From the NCBI RefSeq assembly GCF_040412425.1, contig NC_089795.1, positions 78,191,163 through 78,255,162 on the forward strand: a DNA stretch of 64,000 bases, read 5' to 3'. A model generated the notes under the pieces. That model saw only the letters and a list, made by a program, of their open reading frames with translations. It was not told the DNA's origin and made no database searches. The DNA is from Macrobrachium rosenbergii (taxonomy: Eukaryota > Arthropoda > Malacostraca > Decapoda > Palaemonidae). A program made the position numbers and the translations under genes. Shown in pieces: positions 26,540 to 38,350 of the stretch; positions within the stretch are counted from its first letter, which is position 1; every line of letters starts with the position of its first letter.

Positions 26540-26700
26540 ATCATTAGGTGGCGATTGGTCCGGCTCTAAGCCAAACGGATATTTTAACCAATCAGGGGCC
26601 GTCAAAGACAATGGCCTATGCAGTGTCAGCAAGGCGGGTTGCCCATGAAGTGAAGAGGAATGAGGAAGGTGTTCTCAGCAGCCATTTTGTCGCTGTGAGG
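26540..26700 (+). promoter_or_regulatory. Possible promoter-like patch with two CCAAT boxes
   Basis: GCGATTGGTCC (ATTGG at 26554-26558) and AACCAATCAGGGGCC (CCAAT at 26588-26592) form an inverted pair about 34 bases apart. CAGCAGCCATTTTGTCGC follows around 26680. The patch is less AT-rich than its surroundings. No downstream exon is recognised, so a promoter is only a possibility. Confidence 0.25.
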
Positions 26701-26928
26701 GAGATAGAACAGAAAAGAAGGAAGAGGGTCAGAATTTCCATCAGGATGCTACATACCTGCTTTTCTATCGCGGGACAATAGAAAGAAATGACCAAAGCTT
26801 CCAATACCTGGCTGAGGCGGCAGGGGTTCCGTCATCACAAATAGATTCAATTTAGCTCTCGACAATTACTGTTTACCCTAAACAGGAACCTCAAACTCTA
26901 ACCCTTTCAGTCTATATATACACGTGGT

Positions 26929-27573
<645 letters not shown>

Positions 27574-29340
27574 GGGTGAGCGCGCAGGAAAGAGAGATTT
27601 TTGTTATGCCTTAGGGAGGTTTATTTATCATCATCACAGAATCACTGGAAAGTGTTGCAAGTGCATCCAATAGGCCTACAATTTTAGCAATGTGATACAA
27701 AGCCTGATATGGTGGAGTTCTACTTGATCATAAAAGCAACGCTTAGCAGTACATCTTTATCAAAACCTCTTCTTAGGATATGGAACTAATGTTCTACCTT
27801 TCACAAAGCAAAAACCTCCAGTAGAACTAATACATGTTCATATGTGATGACATAAATTCTTTAAGATTAAGGATTAATCCATGTACTATTTCCACAAACT
27901 TGAAAAGTCTTCGCAAAAGTAGGCAACAGAATGCATAACATTCACCATGAAGGCAGTATAATGCCGGCCTTGGGTAGTCTTTCATTTCGACAATTACGTA
28001 TGTTTTATAAGCTGCTTCATTCATCAGTAAGTCATCAATGTTAAGACAACTTATTTGAGATTTCTCTCTCCAAGTTCGTTCTCTCATTTCCATCCGCAGC
28101 TCCGCACTATGTGCATATATTACATTTCGCAAAATGAAATATAATCAAATTACCCTTTGTCTAACAAGATATAATTCAGACTTGGTTCAGGTTAGGACCT
28201 TCACAAGAGCCTTTAGTAATCAAAACATTTTAGTCATTATGAGTGAATAAGCTCTGGGTAACAACACAAGGACCAATAAGCACAGCAGAACCTGACCGTA
28301 ATTTCGCAAGGTCAATGAACTTATACCTATTATCATGGTACATGGTACCGTATGACCATGGAAATGAACGCATGCCTTTTCATGAAAAGCTCTTACCAAT
28401 ACAGAAACCTCGCCCACTGAGCCTTCCATTCTTTACTGGCTCTTATTTGATTTATGAGTCTCTTTGATGCTAAATCTGATTTACCTTAATTTACCTGAAC
28501 AAAGCCCTCAGGTCATAATCAACTTCCCCCTTTAAAGCTGCTTCCTTCATTAAAAGGAATCACGGCGTGGGACGGAGAGCAAATGGACATAGCTTCACTG
28601 GAACAGAATAGAGCCAGTCACGTGGCAGAGCCAAAGGGAAATATCACAGCGGAGGTTAAAAAAGAAACGAGAGAAAATCAAATCGAGCAGAAGAGCAAAG
28701 AGTGAAGCCCACGCTCTGTCAATTTTTTGTGACAAAGTAAATCACCCGCCTCGCCATTATTCATGTTCCATCAGAGCCATTCAAATTACTGTAGCGAGTA
28801 GTGAGGTTCGTTTGTCAATCTACGGTAATTGCTATTCCGCAGAGCTTGGTATCAAAGTCTTTTAGGGTTCTGGGCTAAAGTTGACAAGATTAATGTTTAT
28901 TCACACACACACATAGTAGTACAGACAGAGAGAGAGAGAGAGAGAGAGAGAGCAACGCGTATTACAGCGGAAGAGAGAAAGACAAAAAGGTCCAGATATT
29001 TTCAATGGCTGATTCTCCTAAATAAGATAAACGCTTTGCACAGACAGCTGAATAAATGTATATGAAATTTTGAACTGGCTTCTCTTACATAACTTGTCAT
29101 TTCAGGCCTGTCGCCCAGCACAGCGACGATTCACTGTACGAGAAATAACAAATATGGAAAAAATTAACGTGGAATTAATGTCATCATTATTTATAATGAG
29201 CACATTATTACAGCGTACGCTTAAAGGCCATTAACGTGGCCAATTTCCCTCCAGCTAATGACTTATTCACGAGTGAATAAAAAAAAAAAGACAAAAGACT
29301 GGTAAAGTAAGAGAAGGGTAGAACGGTTTACAGATAACAT
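27574..29340. other. No gene recognised; small (GA)n at 28927-28952
   Basis: Unique sequence. A minus-strand frame of 101 codons at 27827-28132 has ordinary composition but no domain I recognise. A 26-base GA run lies at 28927-28952. Confidence 0.3.
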
Positions 29341-30111
29341 GGATGACAAAGAAAACTCATAACACGAAAAGTAAATGACCTGAATAAATAGTGACAAAGA
29401 TAACAAGTAACATGTTAGGTAAATTACCTGAATAAACAATGACAAAGATAACGCATAACATGCAGAGCAAATGACATGAATAAATTGTGACACACAAAAC
29501 AAGTAACATGTTAAGTAAATTTTACCTGAATAAACCGTGACAAAGAAAGCGCTTCACGTGCAGAGCAAATGACCTGAATAAATCGTCACAAAGAAAACAC
29601 TTACCATGCAAAGTAAATGACCGAAACAAATTGTGACAAAGAAAACACATAACATGTAAAGTAAATGACCTGAATAAGTCGTGACAAGGAAAACGCTTAA
29701 CATGTAAAGTAAATTACCTGAATAAATTTTGACACAGAAACGCGTAACATGTTAAGTATGTTACCTGAATAAATCGTGACAAAGAAAACGCGTAACATGT
29801 AAAGTAAATGACCTGAATAAATCGTGACAAGGAAAACGCTTAACATGCAGAGTAAATTACCTGAATAAATCTTGACAAAGAAAACGCTTCACCTGCAAAG
29901 TAAATGACCTGAATAAATCGTGACCAAGATAACGCATAACACGCAAAGTAAACGACCTGAATAGGCCGTGCCAAAGAAAAGGCCCAACATGCAAAGTATA
30001 TGACCTGAACAGGTCATGACAAAGATAACGCATGACATATAAAGTAAGTAACTTGACTAAATCGTGACAAAGAAAACGCTTCACATGCAAAGCAGATGAC
30101 CTGAATAAATC
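29341..30111 (-). repeat. 48-bp minisatellite, about 16 units
   Basis: Sixteen tandem units of about 48 bases share GTGACAAAGAAAACGC, AACATGCAAAGTAAATGACC and TGAATAAAT, with 5-25% divergence by eye. Because 48 is divisible by three, parts stay open on the minus strand and read as a 16-residue repeat (such as HDLFRSFTLHVKRFLC). Two shifted frames (29263-29502 and 29857-30126) result from small indels. No upstream exon supports translation. Confidence 0.92.
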
Positions 30112-30303
30112 GGGAAGTAGGAGCAATGTGCTTTAAATAGCATTTCAAACCCTCCTAAACAGACGAATATTAATGTCTGAGGTAAGAATGATTAAAATGG
30201 CAAAGGGCAATTAAAACCTAGAAGAGAGGGAATTAATATATCTCTTTACAAGAAAATATGATATATTAATTTTGCTTTCCAGATACTGCTAGTTTTGTTG
30301 TTG
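30112..30303. other. No gene recognised
   Basis: Short AT-rich spacer between the minisatellite and a TTA microsatellite. Confidence 0.4.
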
Positions 30304-30305
30304 TT

Positions 30306-30310
30306 ATTAA

Positions 30311-30368
<58 letters not shown>

Positions 30369-30381
30369 GTATTATTATTAT
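30306..30381. repeat. (ATT)n microsatellite
   Basis: About 24 ATT units with one GTATT interruption near 30368. Confidence 0.97.
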
Positions 30382-31149
30382 TAGGGTAGTGATGACGTAA
30401 AAAATGACAGCTCAATTTTAATCATTACTTACTTATCAAATAAATTATACATAATATGACCATTATTTGAGTTCAGCTTAATAAATGTCCATAAATGAAA
30501 GTGAATAAAAAGTAAAGTTAAATATCCTTTGTCTAGAACTCATGCTATCAACGAAAACAATTATCTGTATGATAAATGGAACCAATAACGGTAATGTGTT
30601 TCGCTGTGAAAAGGCATGCATAAATAACAATAAGTTATAAATCCCTGGAAAGGTAGTTTGAAAAAGTTCAGAGTGGTGTAAAAAAAATTTCATATCTCTT
30701 TGACAATTTTTTTTCAACAAAATATAAAAATCTTATTTAGGGCAATTTTAATTTAAAAATTTTTTTTTTGTTATTTGAATGTTTATATATCTACTGCAAC
30801 AAATAAATGAACTCGGATTTAAAATGACACCAAACCTGAGTATCTTGGTATGAAAGCGAAAGTTACATATACGGACACAGATGAGCATTCATCGACAAGC
30901 ACGGTCTCTACATGCTTATGATTACAAATTTTTTTTTACATTTTTTGCATTACGTTCTAACAATCAATAGCTGTCAAACATAACATTAAACTATATAAGT
31001 TTGGAATGAAAATTCAATGAAAACTTATAATTTTACGTGACAAAAAATTTGTCTAAATTTCCCTTGAACGATTTTTTCTTCAGCAAATTAGACAAATTTT
31101 TGTGTTTGCCTAACCTCATCTCATAATTTCAACATCGTACTTCAGTTCC

Positions 31150-31335
31150 TTTGAAGAAAGCCAGCCCAACTGAGTGCCAGCCCTAAGCCCAGATTAATAG
31201 GGAGGATTAGGGTAAGAAAGAAGAGGAGGCATCATTCCACAAAACATCTGCCAGAACATGTTGTGAAATGAGCCGTTCAAGATAGAAACAGCCGGACGAG
31301 GCTTATTAAAAATAGCGACCCCGACTAGGGATTCG
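31150..31335 (+). mobile_element. Possible RTE-type retrotransposon 3' tail fragment
   Basis: GTGCCAGCCCTAAGCCCAG, ATAGGGAGGATTAGGGT, CATCTGCCAGAACATG, AAATAGCGACCCCGACTAGGGATT and a final AAAAGAAGAAGAC follow the order I associate with conserved 3' tails of RTE-like elements. No coding part is attached. Confidence 0.4.
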
Positions 31336-31815
31336 TCTCAAAAGAAGAAGACCGTTCCTTTTGAACATATTTCGGTAAATCAAAATTGTTCATGCTAAAA
31401 CGGCACCAAAATTAAGTATCCCAACATGTTCAAATAAAAATATCTTTGACACAGTTTGAACGAGATTCATGTCCTACTGTCAACGGGCTACAAACCAAAA
31501 TAAACATAGAGATAAACTCTGTTGTGTGGGAGAGCACTGGCAATGAAGGCAAATTAACACTCCATTATAATTAAGACCAGAGAATTGTTTTTCACTGAGT
31601 GAATATTGTTCCAAAAAAAACCACTCACTAATACCGGAATCAAACATTCAAACGATTGTACAAATTCCTTTCAGTCGAAAGATAATTACCAATCATCGTT
31701 TATCGATGATTTACTCTTTACTTTACGTGTAGACACAATGACGGTATCATGGGTAAAATTTCCATTCAGTGTAAATGAACTAATGTATTGGGAATGGATG
31801 CGAATGTGGGGCATT

Positions 31816-31817
<2 letters not shown>
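31336..31817. other. No gene recognised
   Basis: Unique AT-rich sequence leading into a GA tract. The plus-strand open frame running into the tract is not supported as a gene. Confidence 0.35.

Positions 31818-31818
<1 letters not shown>

Positions 31819-31890
<72 letters not shown>
31819..31890. repeat. (GA)n microsatellite
   Basis: Uninterrupted GA of about 72 bases on the plus strand. Confidence 0.97.
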
Positions 31891-31893
<3 letters not shown>

Positions 31894-33486
31894 ATGGGTG
31901 TCAGCCGATATGACATTGAATAAATATCTGTATCCCGATAAAAAATGTTGCATCTGTTTCGTGCGACACTGTTAGGGACAATGAGATGATAACTTTACAA
32001 TTAGAAAAAACGACGTAAAAATACTTCAGCTAATATGTATTTGAGTAAACAATAAAACAAACAACGTTAAAAAAAAAATAAAACATCAAACGAGAAACGA
32101 AGTCATCGTTCAGAATGACATGCACTTAAATTTAAATACTAGCGGTAATGGCGGAACGAAAGATTCTGAGCTGATTTCGAAATCCAGAAGAGAAATATTC
32201 CACGTGGAGCGATAACGGACTCACAAATGAAAAGTGCGGAGTTTCCGCAAATATTTCAAAGAAAACCGGGGGTTGCTTTTGGCTTACTTGAAGAAGAGAG
32301 CAATTAAGTTAATAATGCAGAATGTTAGAAAGGCGACAGGTAAGGATAATCATACGAAAAATGTAGAACGAAAGTTAGAAAAATTAGTATACAGCAGAGG
32401 GAAAATACGACAATGAGCACAGTACGAGAAAAATGTGATAATGGCATAATGCAGAACAAAGAAGTTGATAAAATCATCCGATCTGCATCCTCTAAGGCCA
32501 CGACAGAGAATGATCTCTGTGTTGAGAGGCCCTAAAAGCATACCATTTAGCATTTTGAGCATTTGAATTCTATTTCGCAAATTTAGTTTTTAGCCAAACG
32601 CTCAATTTTGAATCGTGGTTGAAAGGTACCTAGAGCTAGACATAAATGCGACGTTAACATAAGCACCATGAGAACTGAATGATTTGTACAAGGTTTTAAT
32701 AAAAGAGTTATTTTCTTTTCAAGTTTTAACTTTTTATCAACAATACGGACGGGACCGAAGTGACTCCGTAGTATACCATCATATGAATAAGGTGGTGCTA
32801 TTATGGTCATGCAATTATTTCTTTTTAATTTTACCAAATCACACTCAAAATCAAACGAATAGGTAAAATTCCACAGGAAGGGAGGAAACGCAATTACGAA
32901 GAAATACGGGAAATACGTAAAATAAACTAGCTGGAAGGAAAGACTTTAAAATAGAAAGTGCTAAGACCAATAACAAAAAGAAATCCATTAAGTGAAATAC
33001 AATTATGGCAGGAATGCTGATACACTCAGCAAAAGAATTAAGAAAAAAAACAAAGTCAAAAGACGGTGTGATACCAGAATAAATATTAACATAAAAGTAT
33101 ATGAGACCATACAAACACGAGTCGGAACAAAATAAGACGAACAAAATACGAGACTACTGTAACTAAATAAAAGCAGATCAAATACGAGCGGAGATAAATA
33201 TTAGAATGAAAAAACGATATAAACCAAAATGAGATTCAGCGAATACGAGACGACCTGGATAAATGAAGCACAGAATACGAAGAGATCACGGTTGATCAAA
33301 GGCTCATCAACTAAAGGGTGAAGGAAACTTCGTAAATAACCACGAGGAGGGGGGGGCGGTGTAGATGGGTGCAGGGAATGATCGTTTCACTGAATTTCAG
33401 AATAATGCTGACAGAGCGAGGAGGAACTTTCGCAGCAGCCAATCGGAGGAAAATAAAACTTCCAAAAGTTTTGTTATTTACGTGAG
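31891..33486. other. No gene recognised
   Basis: AT-rich unique sequence on the whole, with several short overlapping open frames. Purine-rich on the plus strand from about 32880 to 33480. Confidence 0.35.
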
Positions 33487-33530
33487 AGGGAGGGAGGGGA
33501 GGGAGGAAGGGGAGGGAGGGGGGGCGGGAA
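33487..33530 (+). other. G-run cluster with quadruplex potential
   Basis: At least six runs of three or more G separated by single A, GA or AA steps lie on the plus strand (GGGAGGGAGGGGAGGGAGG...). They would satisfy a G-quadruplex pattern. The function, if any, is unknown. Confidence 0.6.
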
Positions 33531-34320
33531 AGAAGGGAAGGGTATGTGAAGCGTCATTCAAGGGCAATTTTATCTTTCTAGGAACTACGTCCTCAAAAGT
33601 TTCGGTTTTTGGTAAGTCTTTTATGTGTGATGGCGCGTAATTTTTAAGACTTCAACAAGTGAAATTACGTAATTAGGGTAATTGAAAAGACTCGCTTATT
33701 TTAACGAGAACATGAGAAGCTGGACAAATAACATCTCGAAAACACGTGCCATAACAGAAAGAGAACTGTGGCAGAATGGAAAATACAGATAACGTCGGAA
33801 TGTGTAGGAAAAATTCGGGCAAGAAAAAAAGACAATCAGGACAGGACACATAAATATAATCCACTGCAGTCTGTTCACACGCATACATACATACTTACAT
33901 AAGTACATACCAGCACACACGCGCTTACTCACACACATATGTGTATATGTAAGTCTGTATGTATGTATGTATGTATGAGAGTGAGAGATAGAGCCTGACT
34001 GGTTGTAAATTATCTGAAGACAGACTAAGAGGCAGACAGAGAGACAGTGCTGGGGAGGACATTAAAAAGAAGGACAGAAGACTGTATGGGATCGACGAAG
34101 GACTTTTAAAGGTGCACAAGTGCTTTTTGACTGGAAATTATACAATAAATGCTCATTCATGAAACGTAAAATTAAATTAGTCGATCTGAAAGGGGAATCA
34201 ATACCATTTAATCATACACTGAGAAATGGCATTGTAACAACTGATCAGGGGTTTTGTGAGCAAAGAAATGAGGAAGGCCAAGTAATATCTGATTATCATA
34301 CCATGCAAACTTCATCACTG
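33531..34320. other. No gene recognised; short (TATG)n at 33956-33977
   Basis: Unique sequence with a small TATG run. Nothing coding is recognised. Confidence 0.35.
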
Positions 34321-34344
34321 TCACACACACACACATACACACAA

Positions 34345-34409
<65 letters not shown>
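34321..34409. repeat. (CA)n followed by (GA)n microsatellite
   Basis: About 28 bases of imperfect CA then about 60 bases of pure GA. Confidence 0.97.
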
Positions 34410-34411
<2 letters not shown>

Positions 34412-34723
34412 CTTTTTGGTTGAATTACAGTAGCTATGTATTTGTGAAATGGCAATTTACGTTCGTTGAAAACGTTTGTGAAATTCAGCTACTGATAACT
34501 GGCAAAACCAATATTCAACTAATCTAATTTTATCTAACTTTAGGCAACGATTAAATCGTAAAGTCTGTTTCAATCGGTTCTTGGTATATTTTGATGCTGA
34601 AACCTCCCCAACTGTTCATGAGTATGAAACTGGTTCTGTTACAGGGCACAAGACTAAAAATTCATTGAAGCGCCCTGTATTGTGTGTTGCCATGGATTAT
34701 GGGTAACAGAAGCTCAGAAACTG

Positions 34724-34764
34724 AGCAGAATTTCATCCCTGAATATCAGGGATGAAATTCTGCT
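34724..34764. other. Perfect 19-bp inverted repeat
   Basis: AGCAGAATTTCATCCCTGA and its exact reverse complement are separated by ATA. It stands alone in unique sequence, and no flanking element is visible. Confidence 0.9.
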
Positions 34765-35187
34765 TATCCATTAGGCGAAGCAACAAAGACTTGGAAGTTT
34801 TAATGTATAACGAACCAGTTTTACAGCTTTCAATTTATGACAAGCAACCGACAATTAAAAAGACTTCAACCTCCTAATAACGTCAGATATTCGAAAAAAA
34901 AAAACAGATGATGTAACAAACAGATGTGAATACTAGAGAAAGGCTGGAATCATATTTCTAGATATTAAGTCGCGAAGAATTAATCCGAAGGAATCCGCAG
35001 CCTCTTGGAATACTTCAGCCTTCAAAAGAAGTCTGGAGTTCCATAGGCCTATATAACTTTAGCAGTTCAAGGCCCTTGGCTCGGATCCATATGGATCCTA
35101 TTCCCCAAACAGAAAAGTTTCATGAAAATACGAGGAAACTTCCGGTTTTACATTCAGTTAAGGGCTTCTGTCAGTTTATTATAATCG

Positions 35188-35189
<2 letters not shown>
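34765..35189. other. No gene recognised
   Basis: Unique AT-rich sequence between the hairpin and a GA tract. Confidence 0.35.

Positions 35190-35268
<79 letters not shown>
35190..35268. repeat. (GA)n microsatellite
   Basis: About 79 bases of uninterrupted GA. Confidence 0.97.
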
Positions 35269-35270
<2 letters not shown>

Positions 35271-36036
35271 CAATCAATGAGTTCTGTAAAATCTGAAATG
35301 GAAGCTGAAAAGCGCCTTCCTGCTTGTGATGATAACGACTGGGTTTTCTAATATTTACTTTTATTTCTTATAGGGAAGCATTCATGGTAAAAATACAAAC
35401 AAACTCGGACAAGTTTTGCGAAGAAATGCCGAAACTTATTCCGGCATAAAATTTTAGCCATGACGTCTGGAGTTCTCGTAAATCTTCATTTAAGGTAGGT
35501 ACCTATAAATTTTCATATTCATCTATCTAAAAATAGTATCTAACCGTGTTTGTATGTAATCTAAATATATCATTTGAGGAAATTCTGTGGAGATTCCATT
35601 TTTTTATTCCTTAATTGTTGGGTTGAATCTGGAGGAAAGTTTTTGCAACACAATTCTAAGAATATATACTTTAGAACATTTAAACAAAACAGTTTAAACG
35701 TTTTTATTTTCAGAAGTATTCCAACCATCAAGATTATCTTAATACAAGGACTAGGTATATCTGGATGTTTCTAGAATAATCTGTAGCTGACAACACTTAA
35801 AATAACGTGAGGCTTTATCGCTTGCAACCATACTTCTCAGGTTAACTTTCCCTTGCAACCTCACTTCCAAGCTCTCCTGACTCCTTTAGCCTTATTCCTC
35901 TGACAGACCGACCCTCTTGTGGTCCAGGATTCGCAAGAATTATGTATTTCCGAAGGTGATGAACCTAGTAGTACCCTTCTCTTTGACCAAAGGCAACAGA
36001 TGCTTAACTAATCCTTCCTCTTACCGTGACTTTCAG
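35269..36036. other. No gene recognised
   Basis: Unique sequence. The last 150 bases are pyrimidine-rich and end in a plausible acceptor (GTGACTTTCAG at 36026-36036). Confidence 0.35.
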
Positions 36037-36679
36037 GACTTCCGGTGTTGTGCTTCTCAGTCACGCCAGGTGCAGGCAGTAGAGAGAGAGAGCACAGTTG
36101 CCACTGTGAAACAACTGCATACACATCGCCATAAACACCGGAAGTTCAGCAGTTTTGGCAGAGACGAGAGTGTAGCAGGGTCGTTACAGCAGCATCTTCT
36201 CACAGCCTCCTGAAGAATACAACGGTGGTAATGTCGGTATTGGTCTACAACCTGTAGTCTATACGACATGGAACTGTGATATACTGTCGGAATTAACCCT
36301 TGAAAGGACTCTCAAGTTCTTAGGCAGAGCGGGTATTCTAAGGACTGCCCTTATAGGATGCCCTGCCCCTTCGTTGAATTAGTCACTCCAGAACGTGACT
36401 CACTGGTAGGACCAGATCATAGGGTTATAAATGTCTACTTCACTAATCAACAAAATGGAGGAGGCCCTTTGCCTCCGGCAGCAATCAAATGTCATTTGTT
36501 TTCATTTTGCCTTCCACACTCCCAGGAGCAGGAGTACGAATTCCATCGCAGACTTTGCAAGTGTACTCCGCCACCCAGTCACATTGCGGGGATGACGATC
36601 TGTGTAAAGGGCCTCCACCGTCACTCATGGCGGAAGAAAAATTGTACTCTGTCTGCCTCTTAGTCTGAACCTCCCATAG
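36037..36679 (+). other. Exon-like segment of unknown identity
   Basis: The segment is bounded by a good acceptor (TTTCAG, AG at 36035-36036) and a strong donor (ATAG|GTAAGT, GT at 36680-36681). It is visibly richer in GC than its flanks. It contains a 101-codon plus-strand frame (36358-36663) that starts MPCPFVELVTPERD and includes HRRLCKCTPPPSHIAG. I do not recognise the product. It could be a non-coding or terminal coding exon of an uncharacterised gene, or a repeat. Confidence 0.25.
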
Positions 36680-37059
36680 GTAAGTTCACTCGAGATTAGA
36701 TAGGGGAAAAGCAACAGGATAAGACAGCTTCAAAGGGAATTCCGACAGCTCCACAGCTTTAACACAATTCGTTTGATGGAAAATTAGTAGTGAATAAAAT
36801 CTGAATATTCTACAGCAAAAGTAGTTTTTGCTTTAATTATTTTTACAACGGGACTTCCTTTACTAATGAGAATGGCTCCATGCTGTCATATATGCAACAA
36901 GAAAGAAAATGAACAGGGAAAAACATAAAGAAATGACTAAGGAAATGCGCTACGCCGTTATACTGTAACAATATTTACATATATTTACAAATACTGTACT
37001 TGCATATGAACTTATAAATACATATACAAAGCCACAAGTACTCCTCAGTATTGCATCCA
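36680..37059. other. No gene recognised
   Basis: AT-rich unique sequence. Confidence 0.35.
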
Positions 37060-37196
37060 CTATTACTTGGGAATAACTTACCACATAAGGGAATTACACA
37101 CATAAAGTGCATCTGCACCGCTAGGGATTCAAACCTATGATTTTGCATTTCGACACGAGGGAAACCTGGACTTATCCATTCGGCTGCCGAGAGATA
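37060..37196 (-). mobile_element. tRNA-derived SINE-like sequence (minus)
   Basis: In reverse orientation it carries CGGCAGCCGAATGGATAAGT (box A-like) and GGTTTGAATCCC (box B), about 45 bases apart, followed by GGTGCAGATGCAC. The spacing and AGCCGAaTGG-TAAG block suggest a Ser/Leu-type tRNA ancestry. The stems do not close, so it is not a functional tRNA. Confidence 0.5.
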
Positions 37197-37370
37197 TATA
37201 AGCTGATTTTCACTCTACATACTGTACATATTCCTGCTGAATATAGGTCATGTACTTATTTTCAAAATTAACCCGTTATGATGGTTTTGTCACTTTATAC
37301 GTATGTGGCTTTTTACATGTGACATGAATACATACAGCAGAGTCGATATCAACTTACCTCTTTCTCTCCC

Positions 37371-37500
37371 TCTCTGTAGCCGAGTGGGTAAGTCCCTGCT
37401 TCCTCTGTATCAAACCCAAAAAGCAAAGGTTTGAATCCTTGAGGGCAGATGCTCTTTGTCATATTTAGCTCCGTCTGCGTGCAATTTATAGCCACGGTAT
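37371..37500 (+). mobile_element. tRNA-derived SINE-like sequence (plus)
   Basis: TCTGTAGCCGAGTGGGTAAG (box A) and GGTTTGAATCCTTG (box B) are followed by AGGGCAGATGC, collinear with the reverse-oriented copy at 37060-37196. The two heads face each other across about 180 bases. No closing acceptor stem is present. Confidence 0.5.
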
Positions 37501-37595
37501 TTTGAATTTGATATTATGGGATACTTGCGGCTCAATTTTTTTTCAATATTAAAATATCACGTTAGTATAAGTGACAAAATTATCGTTTGCATGCA

Positions 37596-37731
<136 letters not shown>

Positions 37732-37846
37732 TCTGTAACTCTTCTGATCTAACACATCAAATATCAAGAATAGCAATAAGCTGAAAGAATCTAACACACA
37801 CACATACTTAGTACCATAAACAAGAATAGCGTCATATGCTTCGACC

Positions 37847-38122
37847 ATGCAAATGTTGAGCTTATCCTGTGTCCCGAAACCGCACGAAATAACAGCATGT
37901 ATCACAACACTTAATGAGAACAATCTGTATATCAATGCTGACTTACAAATAGATACAAGGTTATACAGACAAACTAAAGGCTGTCTCCTAACAACGTCAG
38001 TTAACCTGAAAGCGACTTCATTCACGGCTTACTGCTTACAACACAAGGAAACTCTTGTTAGTCTTAACAAGGATTTCAAACAAATTTGTAAGGAAGAATA
38101 CAGAGAAACTTGTTCCATATAG
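37847..38122 (+). CDS. Unidentified 91-codon open frame (weak)
   Basis: This frame lies between two TA microsatellites and is not derived from them. Its composition is ordinary, with segments such as [16 protein letters not shown] and [20 protein letters not shown]. No signal, membrane segment or domain is recognised and no splice context is clear. It may be a relic of a transposon or chance; I give it little weight. Confidence 0.15.
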   Translation: MQMLSLSCVPKPHEITACITTLNENNLYINADLQIDTRLYRQTKGCLLTTSVNLKATSFTAYCLQHKETLVSLNKDFKQICKEEYRETCSI

Positions 38123-38169
38123 CGCAATGTAAGAAAAATAGGTGAAGGCACTAGTCCAGGAAAAATGAG

Positions 38170-38170
<1 letters not shown>

Positions 38171-38239
<69 letters not shown>
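38171..38239. repeat. (TA)n microsatellite with degenerate flank
   Basis: About 68 bases of pure TA, then TA/TG/CA decay to about 38350. Confidence 0.97.
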
Positions 38240-38243
<4 letters not shown>

Positions 38244-38350
38244 TATATACATATATATATATCTATATATATGTATGTATGTACTGTATATGTATATGTG
38301 TATATATATGTAAATATACATACACATATGTACACACACACATATATATG

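Noticed and set aside
29341..30111. CRISPR array
   Set aside because: Units are contiguous 48-bp tandem repeats with no unique spacers, in a eukaryotic context.
37371..37460. Functional tRNA gene
   Set aside because: Box A and B are recognisable but acceptor and anticodon stems do not pair. A SINE fits better.
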